A model generated the notes under the pieces. That model ran no database searches. It worked only from the letters and a program-made list of their open reading frames with translations, and was not told the DNA's origin. Below, piece by piece: positions 13,561-21,492 of a stretch of 23,722 nt of DNA (its first letter is position 1; every line of letters starts with the position of its first letter). This DNA comes from JACDBE01 sp051002015 (lineage in GTDB: Bacteria > Actinomycetota > Acidimicrobiia > Spongiisociales > UBA5794). A program made the translations under genes and the position numbers. The stretch lies in the NCBI GenBank assembly GCA_051002015.1, contig JBPCMS010000050.1, positions 1-23,722 on the forward strand, read 5' to 3'.

Positions 13561-14985
13561 TCACCCTGCCGGTGGTCGAGGATGGAGGTCGGCGCCGGTA
13601 GCCAGCACCGCGTCGGCGGCATGCCGGCCCGAAGCCACGCACTCGTTGAGCCCGATCCCGTCGAGGGCGGCCCCCGCCAGCGCCACCCCGCAATGAGGCG
13701 CCAGGGCTGATCGGGCCCTGTCCACCAGGTCGAGATGGCCCAGGGTGTACTGATGGAGACCTCCTCGCCACGAGGTGGCTCGCACCAGAACGGGACTGGC
13801 GGTGATGCCGATGATCGCCGCCAACTCCTCCCTCACCACCGCCACCAGCCGGTCCGTTCCGGCGACGGCCATCCCTTGGCCGTGCGGTCCCCCCACGAAT
13901 GCGCGCAGAAGAGCGAAGCTGTCATCGGGGACCCTTCCCTCCCACTTCTGGGAGAGATAAGACACCCCCATGATCCGCCGCCGCTGTGCGGAAGGCACCA
14001 CGAACCCCGATCCGATCAGCATGGGGATCTCATCGACCCGGTAGGCCAGGGTGACGGTGGCGGTGGCGACCTGGCGGACGTCGGCCACTGCAGCGGCGGC
14101 GGCCGGGGACAGTTCCGACAGCAATCGTGCCGTCTCCACGGCCGGGGTGGCGAGGATGACAGCCCGGGCCGGCAACTCGGACCCGTCCTCCAGGGTCATC
14201 CGGTAGCCGTGACCGGCGGAGCCGGTGAGCCGGTCCACGATCGCCCCGGTCCTGATGTCGGCGGCGTGCAGCGCTCCTGCCAAGGCGGAGGGCAGTTCCC
14301 CCATCCCGTCCTTGAAGCTGGCGAAGTGGCTGATACCGTCGATCGGCGCCGGCTGCGACGCCGCCGACCGGGCGGCCAGTATCAGGCTGCGGTGTTGCCG
14401 CTCCATCTCCACCAAACGGGGGAAGCTGGCCCGAAGGCTCATCGTCGAAGGCTCGGCGGCGTGGATGCCGGCGATCAACGGCTCGGCGATCCGCTCCAGT
14501 ACCTCGGCGCCGAGGCGGCGGGTCACGAAAGACTCGAGGCTCTCGTCGCCGTCGCCTCGCCGTCTGGGCAGCACCAGGTCACCGAGCACCCGCAGCTTCC
14601 CCTTCCAGGACAGCAGCGAGGTGCCGAACACCGGTGACAGCCGGGTCGGTGCCATCAGCAGCAGGCCCTCGGGGAGCGGATGCAGCCGGTCCCGCCACCA
14701 GACGTACGACCCTCGGTGCTGGGGACGGCTCGGGATGACGCGATCGATCAGACCGAGTTCGCCGGCCAACGCCAACACGTGCCCCTTGCCGGCGACGAAG
14801 CTGTCGGGCCCACCCTCGATGAGGAACCCGTCGGTGCGATCCGTCCGGATCTTGCCGCCGATCCGGGCCGACCCCTCGAGGACGATCACGTCGGCTCCGG
14901 CCGTCATCAGGCGGTGAGCCGCCGCCAAACCGGCGATCCCCCCTCCGATGACGGCGATCGTCGACGTCGGTCCCCGGTCAACCAT
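13561..14985 (-). CDS. hemY: Coproporphyrinogen/protoporphyrinogen oxidase (HemY/CgoX)
   Basis: This 474-residue FAD enzyme has the N-terminal dinucleotide fold I-A-V-I-G-G-G-I-A-G-L-A-A-A (residues about 10-23) with Glu37 for the ribose. R-I-G-G-K-I-R-T and L-I-E-G-G-P-D-S-F follow, and the C-terminal FAD strand reads G-A-A-L-D-G-I-G-L-N-E-C-V-A-S-G. In operons carrying HemQ, this enzyme oxidises coproporphyrinogen III to coproporphyrin III with oxygen; its older name is protoporphyrinogen oxidase. I chose ATG 14985 because it places the FAD fold near the N-terminus and overlaps the hemH stop by eight bases; an upstream ATG at 15015 would add ten residues inside hemH. It is the last gene of the heme operon. 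Confidence 0.93.
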   Translation of the reverse strand: MVDRGPTSTIAVIGGGIAGLAAAHRLMTAGADVIVLEGSARIGGKIRTDRTDGFLIEGGPDSFVAGKGHVLALAGELGLIDRVIPSRPQHRGSYVWWRDRLHPLPEGLLLMAPTRLSPVFGTSLLSWKGKLRVLGDLVLPRRRGDGDESLESFVTRRLGAEVLERIAEPLIAGIHAAEPSTMSLRASFPRLVEMERQHRSLILAARSAASQPAPIDGISHFASFKDGMGELPSALAGALHAADIRTGAIVDRLTGSAGHGYRMTLEDGSELPARAVILATPAVETARLLSELSPAAAAAVADVRQVATATVTLAYRVDEIPMLIGSGFVVPSAQRRRIMGVSYLSQKWEGRVPDDSFALLRAFVGGPHGQGMAVAGTDRLVAVVREELAAIIGITASPVLVRATSWRGGLHQYTLGHLDLVDRARSALAPHCGVALAGAALDGIGLNECVASGRHAADAVLATGADLHPRPPAG

Positions 14986-15892
14986 CGTGAACGGCGGTGA
15001 TGACAAGGTCGGCAAGGGCGCTGATCAGACCGGGATGGTCGTTCAGACACCGGCATCGGTAAAAGCCCAACCCGGCCGCCTCGGCATGGGCACGGTGCTC
15101 GATGTCGTTGTCGTACAGGGTCTCCACGTGGTCGGCGATGAACCCGATCGGATCCACCAGCACCGCACCGGCGCCACCCGCGACCAAGCGGTCCACCACC
15201 TGCTCCACCGATGGGCCCAGCCAGGGTTCACCGGCGGCGGCGCTGACGCTCTGGTAGGCGAGCTGCCAATCGGTGATTCCCAGCCGGATTGCCACGCTCC
15301 GGGCGGTGGCCGCCAACTGATCGGCATAGGGGTCCCCTTGCCGCATCAGCCGCTCGGGAAGGCTGTGGGCGGAGAAGATCACCGGCGTGTCGGCCGGGGC
15401 AGCGGCGCGGGCCTGTCCCAGCATGTCGGCCAGCGCAACCACATAGCCATCCGCCAGGTTCCAGTCGGGTACGAAGCGAAGGCGCGGACCCAGACCGTCG
15501 AATGCCTGCCGGGCGGCCGCCTCGTAGGCGTCGGTCGACACCTCGCACCGGTACGGGGTGAGGCTGAGGACGATGAGGTCCTCGATGCCGTCGTCCAGGA
15601 TCTGCTCCGCCGCCTCGCCGATGGTGGGGTGGGCGTGCAGCATGCCGGTGTACACCGCGACGTCGAGCCCCCGCATCGACAGCTCCTCACCGACCAGCAG
15701 GGCCTGACGTCGGGTGGTGGCGGGGAGCGGCGAGCCTCCGCCGATCGCTCGGTACCGGCCAACGGCTCCCCCGGTTACATGTTCGGGCGGTGTTCGCCCG
15801 AGCACGCTCTCGACAAAGCCGGGCACCGCCTCCAGCGACTCGGGGCCGCCGAAGCCGACCAGGAACACCCCTCGGCGCCGCAGCTCACCCAT
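14978..15892 (-). CDS. hemH: Coproporphyrin III ferrochelatase (HemH/CpfC)
   Basis: The 304-residue enzyme inserts Fe(II) into the porphyrin. Key residues are His176 in V-I-F-S-A-H-S-L-P-E and Glu257 in D-H-V-E-T-L-Y-D-N-D. The N-terminal G-V-F-L-V-G-F-G-G-P-E and R-Y-R-A-I-G-G-G-S-P-L are also typical. With HemQ next to it, coproporphyrin III is the expected substrate. It contains only three cysteines: Cys116 in P-Y-R-C, and Cys280 and Cys282 in the C-terminal Y-R-C-R-C-L-N-D. These positions recall the iron-sulfur cluster ligands of actinobacterial ferrochelatases, but a fourth ligand is not apparent. The start is ATG 15892, overlapping the hemQ stop by eight bases. Confidence 0.93.
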   Translation of the reverse strand: MGELRRRGVFLVGFGGPESLEAVPGFVESVLGRTPPEHVTGGAVGRYRAIGGGSPLPATTRRQALLVGEELSMRGLDVAVYTGMLHAHPTIGEAAEQILDDGIEDLIVLSLTPYRCEVSTDAYEAAARQAFDGLGPRLRFVPDWNLADGYVVALADMLGQARAAAPADTPVIFSAHSLPERLMRQGDPYADQLAATARSVAIRLGITDWQLAYQSVSAAAGEPWLGPSVEQVVDRLVAGGAGAVLVDPIGFIADHVETLYDNDIEHRAHAEAAGLGFYRCRCLNDHPGLISALADLVITAVHDG

Positions 15893-16637
15893 CCAGGTAC
15901 GTCCCCAGCTCCTTGGGTGCGAGCCGTCGGCCGACGTAGAACGGCCCGAAGTCGGCGAAACGGGCGCTGACCTCGTCGAACCGCATCTCGTAGACCAGCT
16001 TCTTGAACAGGAGGGGATCGTCGGAGAACAGGGTCACCCCCCATTCCCAGTCGTCGAGGCCCATCGAACCGGTCACGATCTGGGTCACCCTCCCGGCGTA
16101 GCGCCTGCCGGTGCGACCGTGGGCCCGCATCAGGTCCCCCCGCTCGGGTGCGGGGAGGGAGTACCAGTTGTCCACCCCTTCGCGCTTCTTGCTCATCGGG
16201 TAGAAGCACAGGTACGAGCCATGGGCCGGTATCTCCGGACGTAGGCGGGCCTGCACGTAGGGGCTGTCCTCGATGTTCTCGACCGCCCCCTCGGGGGACC
16301 CGTGACGGCTCAGCTCGACCACCGAGAGATACGAGTATGGGCGGGTGGTCAACGACGCCAGCAGCGTGTGGTCGAACGCTCGTTCCAGATCGTGCAGATG
16401 GGCGATCTCGGGTCGGAGATGGAACATGAGCAGGTCGGCCTTGTGACCCACCACCCCGTAGGTGACGCTGTGCCCTTCGGGGGCATCCGCCACCTGTTCG
16501 AATGAGGAGAGCAGGTCGGTGGCCTCGGTCACGGCACGGTTGCGCTGGGTCGGGGTGAGCCCGTTCCATCCGGCCCGGTCGAACCGGCGAATGTCGTGGA
16601 GGGCGAACCAACCGTCGAGGGTCTCCGGTGCGGTCAT
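15885..16637 (-). CDS. hemQ: Coproheme decarboxylase HemQ/ChdC
   Basis: The 250-residue protein belongs to the chlorite-dismutase-like HemQ family. It turns coproheme into heme b by two peroxide-dependent decarboxylations. The motif F-Y-P-M-S-K-K holds the catalytic Tyr146 with Met148 and Lys150, and the proximal heme ligand is expected at His173 in R-A-H-G-R-T-G-R. The segment G-H-K-A-D-L-L-M-F-H-L-R-P is also typical. I chose ATG 16637, which overlaps the hemE stop as ATGA; a longer open frame runs upstream into hemE without homology. This gene is the clearest sign that the operon uses the coproporphyrin-dependent route. Confidence 0.94.
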   Translation of the reverse strand: MTAPETLDGWFALHDIRRFDRAGWNGLTPTQRNRAVTEATDLLSSFEQVADAPEGHSVTYGVVGHKADLLMFHLRPEIAHLHDLERAFDHTLLASLTTRPYSYLSVVELSRHGSPEGAVENIEDSPYVQARLRPEIPAHGSYLCFYPMSKKREGVDNWYSLPAPERGDLMRAHGRTGRRYAGRVTQIVTGSMGLDDWEWGVTLFSDDPLLFKKLVYEMRFDEVSARFADFGPFYVGRRLAPKELGTYLDG

Positions 16638-17671
16638 CGTCGGTACCCGGATCCATCCGAGACGCCGGCGCGGTCCCGAACGGCCCAACCGACCACCGCG
16701 TCGACCATCGCGGCGACGTTCTCCACCGGAGTGGCGGGGAGGATGCCGTGGCCGAGGTTGAAGATGTGCCCGGGCCGCCCGCCGGCCTCCTCCAGCACCC
16801 GGACGGTGCCCGACCGGACCGCGGCACGGTCGCCGAGGAGGACGGAAGGGTCGAGGTTGCCCTGGAGCGGGTGGTCGCCTACCCGCCGCCACGCCTCCCC
16901 CAGCCCGAGCCGCCAGTCGACCCCATAGGCGGTGGCTCCCACCAGATGGAACCGCTCGAGCAGGTGGGTCGATCCAGGGGCGAAGTACACGGTAGGCACC
17001 CCCAACCCCGACAGGGCTCGGCGGGCGGCGGGCACCGCCAGGGCCTCGAACTGCTCGGCGGAGAGAAGACCTGCCCAGGTGTCGAAGAGTTGGACGACAT
17101 CGGCGCCCGCCTCCACCTGGACGAGCAGGTAGGTGCGCATCGCCTCGGCGAGAACGGCGAGCGCCTCGCCGGCGGCGTCGGCGTGGAGAGCTCGCCGGAA
17201 GCTCGGGAACTGCTGTGACCCGCCTCCCTCCACGAGATAGGCGAGCAGGGTGGCCGGGGCACCGGCGAAGCCGACCACGGCCACCTCCCGATCAAGCCCG
17301 GTTCGGACGATCTCGACGGCCTCGCCGACGAAATCGACCCCGGCCGGTTCGAGCCCGGGCAGCCGAGCGACATCCATCAGGGTGAGCGGTGCCAACACGG
17401 GCCCCGGGGCGAACTCGACCCCGACCCCCATGGCAGCCAGCGGCGTCATGATGTCGGAGAAGACGATGGCGGCGTCGAGCGGGAATCGGCGCAGCGGCTG
17501 GAGGGTGATCTCGGCGGCGATCGCCGGGCTGCGCATCGCCTCGGCGAAGGAGTGGCGGCTGCGGAGCCGGCGGTATTCGGGCAGGTATCGGCCCGCCTGC
17601 CGCATCAACCAGATGGGGGGCCGGTCGAGGAGCTTGCGATCGAGGGCGTCGAGAATTCTGGAGGATGTCAT
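16634..17671 (-). CDS. hemE: Uroporphyrinogen decarboxylase
   Basis: This is a 345-residue enzyme of normal length. It starts with R-P-P-I-W-L-M-R-Q-A-G-R-Y-L-P-E-Y-R (residues 17-34; Arg24 and Arg28 bind substrate carboxylates). F-S-D-I-M-T-P carries the catalytic Asp73, and L-Q-G-N-L-D-P follows in the C-terminal part. It removes the four acetate carboxyls of uroporphyrinogen III to give coproporphyrinogen III, the branch point to the HemY-HemH-HemQ route. ATG 17671 overlaps the hemL stop as ATGA, and its own stop overlaps the hemQ start the same way. Confidence 0.96.
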   Translation of the reverse strand: MTSSRILDALDRKLLDRPPIWLMRQAGRYLPEYRRLRSRHSFAEAMRSPAIAAEITLQPLRRFPLDAAIVFSDIMTPLAAMGVGVEFAPGPVLAPLTLMDVARLPGLEPAGVDFVGEAVEIVRTGLDREVAVVGFAGAPATLLAYLVEGGGSQQFPSFRRALHADAAGEALAVLAEAMRTYLLVQVEAGADVVQLFDTWAGLLSAEQFEALAVPAARRALSGLGVPTVYFAPGSTHLLERFHLVGATAYGVDWRLGLGEAWRRVGDHPLQGNLDPSVLLGDRAAVRSGTVRVLEEAGGRPGHIFNLGHGILPATPVENVAAMVDAVVGWAVRDRAGVSDGSGYRR

Positions 17672-18984
17672 GCCGCCTCGGCGATCGCTTCGGCGAGAGC
17701 GTCGAGAGCGGTTGCGAGCGTCCCGTCGAGATGGGACGCCATCAGGAACCAGCTCTCGAACGGTGAAGGAGGCACCAGCACCCCCCGCCTGAGGGCTCCG
17801 TGGAAGAAGCGACCGAACAGATCCTGGTCGAGACCGGCGACGCTGTCCCAGCTCTCCACCCGCTCGATGCCCAGGAACACCCCGAACATGCCACCGACGT
17901 GGGTGACCACGCCGGGGAGCCCGGCCCGATCGAAGGCCGCCCCCAACCGGGAGGCGATCGACTCCCCCGCCCGCTCGAAGTCCTCGTACAGCTCGGGATG
18001 ATCGACCAGGTGGCGCAGGGTCGCCAGCCCGGCAACGGTGACCAGGGGGTTGCCGGCGAGGGTTCCCGCCTGGTAGACGGGACCGTCGGGGGCCACCATC
18101 CTCATCAGGTCCTCCCTACCCCCATAGGCGGCCCCGGGGGTGCCCCCGGCCACCACCTTCCCCAGGGCGGTGAGATCGGGCGACACGCCATATCGCTGCT
18201 GGGCTCCCCCCAGCGCCACCCGGAACCCGGTCATCACCTCGTCGAAGATCAGGAGAGCGTCATAGGAGTCACAGAGGCGCCGCAGGCCGGGTAGGAAATC
18301 GGGGGCGGGGGGAACACATCCCATGTTCCCGGCGACCGGCTCCACGATGACCGCCGCCACCCGCCCGTCGGCCAGGTGCTCGGTCACCGAGTCGAGGTCG
18401 TTGTAGCGGGCCACCCTGGTATCGGCGGCGGTGCCCGCCGGGACACCGGGGCTGGAGGGCTCCCCAAAGGTGGCCAGACCCGATCCGGCCTTGACCAGGA
18501 AGGCGTCGCTGTGCCCGTGGTAGCTGCCCTCGAACTTGATCACGGCCGCACGGCCGGTGGCGGCCCGCGCCAGCCTCAGGGCCGAGGCGGTCGCCTCGGT
18601 GCCGGAGTTGACCATGCGCACCACGTCGACGGAGGGGACCAGGGCGCAGATCAGCTCGGCCAGCTCGACCTCGGTGGCGGTCGGTACCCCAAAGGAGGTC
18701 CCCCGACCGACCGCCCTGCGGAGGTCCTCGACCACGTCGGGTTGGGCGTGGCCGAGGATGAGGGCGCCCCATGAGGCGATGAAGTCGACGAGTTCCTTCC
18801 CGTCGACGGTGCGCATCCGGGCGCCCGAGGCGGACTCGATGAACGGAGGGGAGCCGCCCACTGCCCGGAAGGCGCGCACCGGCGAGTTGACCCCACCCGG
18901 CATCACGTCGATGGCGCGCCGGTGCCACCGGCGGGAGTCGGGGCCGGGGTCGACCAGCGTCGGGGACGCCGCCTCCGGGTTCAC
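17668..18984 (-). CDS. hemL: Glutamate-1-semialdehyde 2,1-aminomutase
   Basis: The 438-residue PLP enzyme has M-P-G-G-V-N-S-P-V-R-A-F near the N-terminus, F-E-G-S-Y-H-G-H-S-D in the middle, I-F-D-E-V-M-T-G-F-R with the PLP-contacting Asp248, and L-T-A-L-G-K-V-V-A-G-G with the Schiff-base Lys276. It converts glutamate-1-semialdehyde, made by HemA, into 5-aminolevulinate. The start is GTG 18984, which overlaps the hemB stop as GTGA. The frame stays open further upstream, but that part lies inside hemB and lacks homology. Length is that of the family. Confidence 0.96.
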   Translation of the reverse strand: MNPEAASPTLVDPGPDSRRWHRRAIDVMPGGVNSPVRAFRAVGGSPPFIESASGARMRTVDGKELVDFIASWGALILGHAQPDVVEDLRRAVGRGTSFGVPTATEVELAELICALVPSVDVVRMVNSGTEATASALRLARAATGRAAVIKFEGSYHGHSDAFLVKAGSGLATFGEPSSPGVPAGTAADTRVARYNDLDSVTEHLADGRVAAVIVEPVAGNMGCVPPAPDFLPGLRRLCDSYDALLIFDEVMTGFRVALGGAQQRYGVSPDLTALGKVVAGGTPGAAYGGREDLMRMVAPDGPVYQAGTLAGNPLVTVAGLATLRHLVDHPELYEDFERAGESIASRLGAAFDRAGLPGVVTHVGGMFGVFLGIERVESWDSVAGLDQDLFGRFFHGALRRGVLVPPSPFESWFLMASHLDGTLATALDALAEAIAEAA

Positions 18985-19961
18985 CCGACCTCCCCGAGGT
19001 GGCGGGCGGCGTCGAGGGCGAAGTAGGTGAGGACGATCCCCGCTCCCGCCCGGGCAATCCCGACGAGGGATTCCATCATCACCCGGTCCCGATCGATCCA
19101 TCCCCGGGCGGCGGCGGCTTCGATCATGGCGAACTCACCAGACACCTGATAGGCCACGACCGGGACCTCGACCCGTTCCCGTACCGCCCGGACGACATCG
19201 AGGTATGGGCCGGCAGGTTTCACCATCACCATGTCGGCGCCTTCCTCCACGTCGAGGCACGCCTCCCGGATCGCCTCCCGGGCGTTGGGAGGGTCCATCT
19301 GATGGGATCGACGGTCGCCGAAGGCCGGGGCCGACCCCGCCGCCTCGCGGAACGGTCCGTAGTACCCCGAGGCGTACTTGACCGCATACGAGCAGATGAC
19401 GGTGTCGGTGTGCCCCTCGCCGTCCAGACCGGCCCGGATCGCCCCCACCCGACCGTCCATCATGTCCGAAGGCGCCACCACGTCTGCACCGGCATCGGCG
19501 TAGGCGAGCGCCGCCCGGGAGAGGAGGGGAAGCGCCGCGTCGTTGTCGACGGTGCCGACTCGCAGCGGCCCGCAGTGCCCGTGACTGGTGTATTCGCACA
19601 GGCAGACATCGGCCCAGCGCAGCAGGTCGGGATCGGCCTTGGCCACGGCCTCGATCGCCCGCGGCACCGGCCCGGAGGGATCCCATGCGGATGAGCCCGA
19701 CTCGTCCTTTTGCTCGGGGATGCCGAAGAACATCATGCCACCCACGCCTGCCGCCGAAGCCTCCTTGGCGAGGAGCGCCACCTGGTCGACGGAGAGCTGA
19801 GCGTGTCCCGGCATGGAGTCGATCGGTTTTCTGACCCCCTCCCCGGCCACGACGAAGACGGGGAGCACCAACTGGGCGGGATGAAGGCGGGTCTCCGCCA
19901 CCACCCGCCGCAACGCACCCCGCATCCGCAGCCGGCGCGGACGGACGGTGGGAAAGCTCAT
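18981..19961 (-). CDS. hemB: Porphobilinogen synthase (5-aminolevulinate dehydratase), zinc-type
   Basis: The 326-residue enzyme condenses two 5-aminolevulinate molecules to porphobilinogen. The zinc site is complete: D-V-C-L-C-E-Y-T-S-H-G-H-C-G, with Cys120, Cys122 and Cys130. The two active-site lysines are Lys195 in Y-A-V-K-Y-A-S and Lys248 in M-V-M-V-K-P-A-G. The segment F-R-E-A-A-G-S-A-P is also conserved. The start is ATG 19961, in an ATGA overlap with the hemD stop; the frame stays open upstream, but that part lies within hemD. Confidence 0.96.
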   Translation of the reverse strand: MSFPTVRPRRLRMRGALRRVVAETRLHPAQLVLPVFVVAGEGVRKPIDSMPGHAQLSVDQVALLAKEASAAGVGGMMFFGIPEQKDESGSSAWDPSGPVPRAIEAVAKADPDLLRWADVCLCEYTSHGHCGPLRVGTVDNDAALPLLSRAALAYADAGADVVAPSDMMDGRVGAIRAGLDGEGHTDTVICSYAVKYASGYYGPFREAAGSAPAFGDRRSHQMDPPNAREAIREACLDVEEGADMVMVKPAGPYLDVVRAVRERVEVPVVAYQVSGEFAMIEAAAARGWIDRDRVMMESLVGIARAGAGIVLTYFALDAARHLGEVG

Positions 19962-20635
19962 TGGTCCACCTCCAGGTAGGACGCCAAGGCTTGGGCCAGG
20001 GACCGGTGCGAGGGGTGAGGTGCCGCCACGTCGGGCTCCCGGTGCCGGGCAACCGCCGCCCGCGTCGCCGGCCCGATCACCCCGACCACCAGCCCTTCGA
20101 GATCGTGCGACAGGAACCATCCGGCCACCGCCGAAGGGGAGGCGAAGGCCACGGCTCGTACCGGGAAGGGCCGCGGAGCCACCGGGACCATGCGGTAGAT
20201 CTCGAACTCGGTGAGCTCGGCTGCCTGGGCCCGCAGGGCTTCCACGGACACCGGGTCGGTGCCGGAGGCGTGGGGGAACACGACCCGGGACGAACCCAGC
20301 CGATCCATCATCCCTTCGGTCAGGGATGCCAACCCGGAGCGTCCCAGCACCGTCACCCGGCCGCGGCGTGCCGTCACCGCGGCGGCCGTCTCCTCACCCA
20401 CTGCGGCCACGTCGACGCCGGGCATCGAGCCGCCGGGCCAGAGCAGCTCGACAGTGCGAGCCGATGTGAGCATCAGGAGGTCGGCCCCGAGTGCCGCCCG
20501 ACGGGCCCGATCCAACACCTGCGGCCCGGCCAGCTCGAAGCGAATGCAGGGCATGGGGACCGGCTCGAGCCCGCGGTCGGCGAAGGGGGGCGCGGCCGCC
20601 CCGAAGCGATCGGTGGTGATCGCCACCCGGATCAC
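19958..20635 (-). CDS. hemD: Uroporphyrinogen-III synthase
   Basis: This encodes a 225-residue protein, somewhat short for HemD. It has the two-lobed layout: an N-terminal strand V-A-I-T-T-D-R-F, P-C-I-R-F-E-L at about 29-35, L-M-L-T-S-A-R-T-V-E-L-L (a family signature) and, in the second lobe, F-A-S-P-S-A-V-A-G-W-F and V-G-V-I-G-P-A-T-R-A-A-V. It closes and inverts ring D of hydroxymethylbilane. HemD sequences are poorly conserved, so position between hemC and hemB adds weight. The GTG start at 20635 overlaps the hemC stop as GTGA. Unlike many actinobacterial versions, it is not fused to a methyltransferase. Confidence 0.9.
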   Translation of the reverse strand: MIRVAITTDRFGAAAPPFADRGLEPVPMPCIRFELAGPQVLDRARRAALGADLLMLTSARTVELLWPGGSMPGVDVAAVGEETAAAVTARRGRVTVLGRSGLASLTEGMMDRLGSSRVVFPHASGTDPVSVEALRAQAAELTEFEIYRMVPVAPRPFPVRAVAFASPSAVAGWFLSHDLEGLVVGVIGPATRAAVARHREPDVAAPHPSHRSLAQALASYLEVDQ

Positions 20636-21492
20636 AGCCCCAACTCCTTGCGGGTCTGCGCCACCACGGCTTCGGGCGTCTCCCCGAGAGCGACGCCGCG
20701 GCGACGACCCCGCCCATCCGCCACGAAGGACTCGAGCCTGATGTCCGTCCCCTCCCAGCTGGCCAGCGCCCCCAGGGCGGCCCGGCAGCCCGCCCCGGTC
20801 TCGGCCAGCAGCAGGCGCTCGGCCGAGAGGAGGGTCCGGAGCATCGCATCGTCGAGCGACCCGGCCAACTCGGCGGGACCGCTTCCTCGGAGAGCCTCGA
20901 CCGCCAGCGCTCCCTGACCCGGTGCCGGCACCATCTGGGCAGGGTCGAAACGTTGGCGGATGTGATCGGACCGGCCCAATCGATCGAGCCCGGCCTCGGC
21001 CAGTACGGCGGCGTCGATCTCGCCACGAGCCACCTTGCGGAGCCGGGTGTCGATGTTGCCTCGTAGCGACGTGGCCCGCAGGTCGGGCCGGAGCTGGAGA
21101 AGCTGCTCCACCCGGCGCGGGCTACCGGTGCCCACCACCGAGTTCGCCGGCAACGCATCGAGCGACGCCCCCACCATGACATCGAGGGGCGATCCCCGCT
21201 CGGGGAGGGCGGCGAGCACCAGCTGGTCGGGCCCCGAGACCGGGAGATCCTTGAGCGAGTGCACCGCCAGGTCGGCTCTCCCCTCGAGCACCGCCTCCTG
21301 CACCGAGCGGACGAACGCCCCCAGCTCACTGAGCTCGGCGATCGACCCTGCCTGGTCGCGATCACCGGTGGTGTCGACCTCCACCAGTGTCACCGCCACG
21401 TCGTCAAGGGCCGACCGGAGCAGGTCGGCAACCCGAGTAGCCTGGGCGAGCGCCAGCGGCGACCGGCGGGTGGCGATCCGAACCTCAGTCAT
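20632..21492 (-). CDS. hemC: Hydroxymethylbilane synthase (porphobilinogen deaminase)
   Basis: The 286-residue enzyme joins four porphobilinogens. It shows I-A-T-R-R-S-P-L-A-L-A-Q-A at the start, D-L-A-V-H-S-L-K-D-L-P with catalytic Asp82, G-T-G-S-P-R-R, L-R-G-N-I-D-T-R, and the dipyrromethane cofactor Cys236 in G-A-G-C-R-A-A-L-G-A. The usual G-K-G before the F-V-x-x-x-x-x-A segment is replaced by E-L-G, a small deviation. ATG 21492 overlaps the hemA stop by eight bases. It is slightly shorter than the usual 300-310 residues, mainly at the C-terminal domain. Confidence 0.95.
   Translation of the reverse strand: MTEVRIATRRSPLALAQATRVADLLRSALDDVAVTLVEVDTTGDRDQAGSIAELSELGAFVRSVQEAVLEGRADLAVHSLKDLPVSGPDQLVLAALPERGSPLDVMVGASLDALPANSVVGTGSPRRVEQLLQLRPDLRATSLRGNIDTRLRKVARGEIDAAVLAEAGLDRLGRSDHIRQRFDPAQMVPAPGQGALAVEALRGSGPAELAGSLDDAMLRTLLSAERLLLAETGAGCRAALGALASWEGTDIRLESFVADGRGRRRGVALGETPEAVVAQTRKELGL

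Noticed and set aside
16638..16892. A longer hemQ frame inside hemE.
   Set aside because: The added 85 residues are Arg/Pro/Gly-rich shadow sequence of hemE; ATG 16637 fits the family and the ATGA overlap.
18985..19101. A longer hemL start inside hemB.
   Set aside because: The added residues lack similarity; the GTG at 18984 gives the normal length and the same four-base overlap seen at neighbouring junctions.
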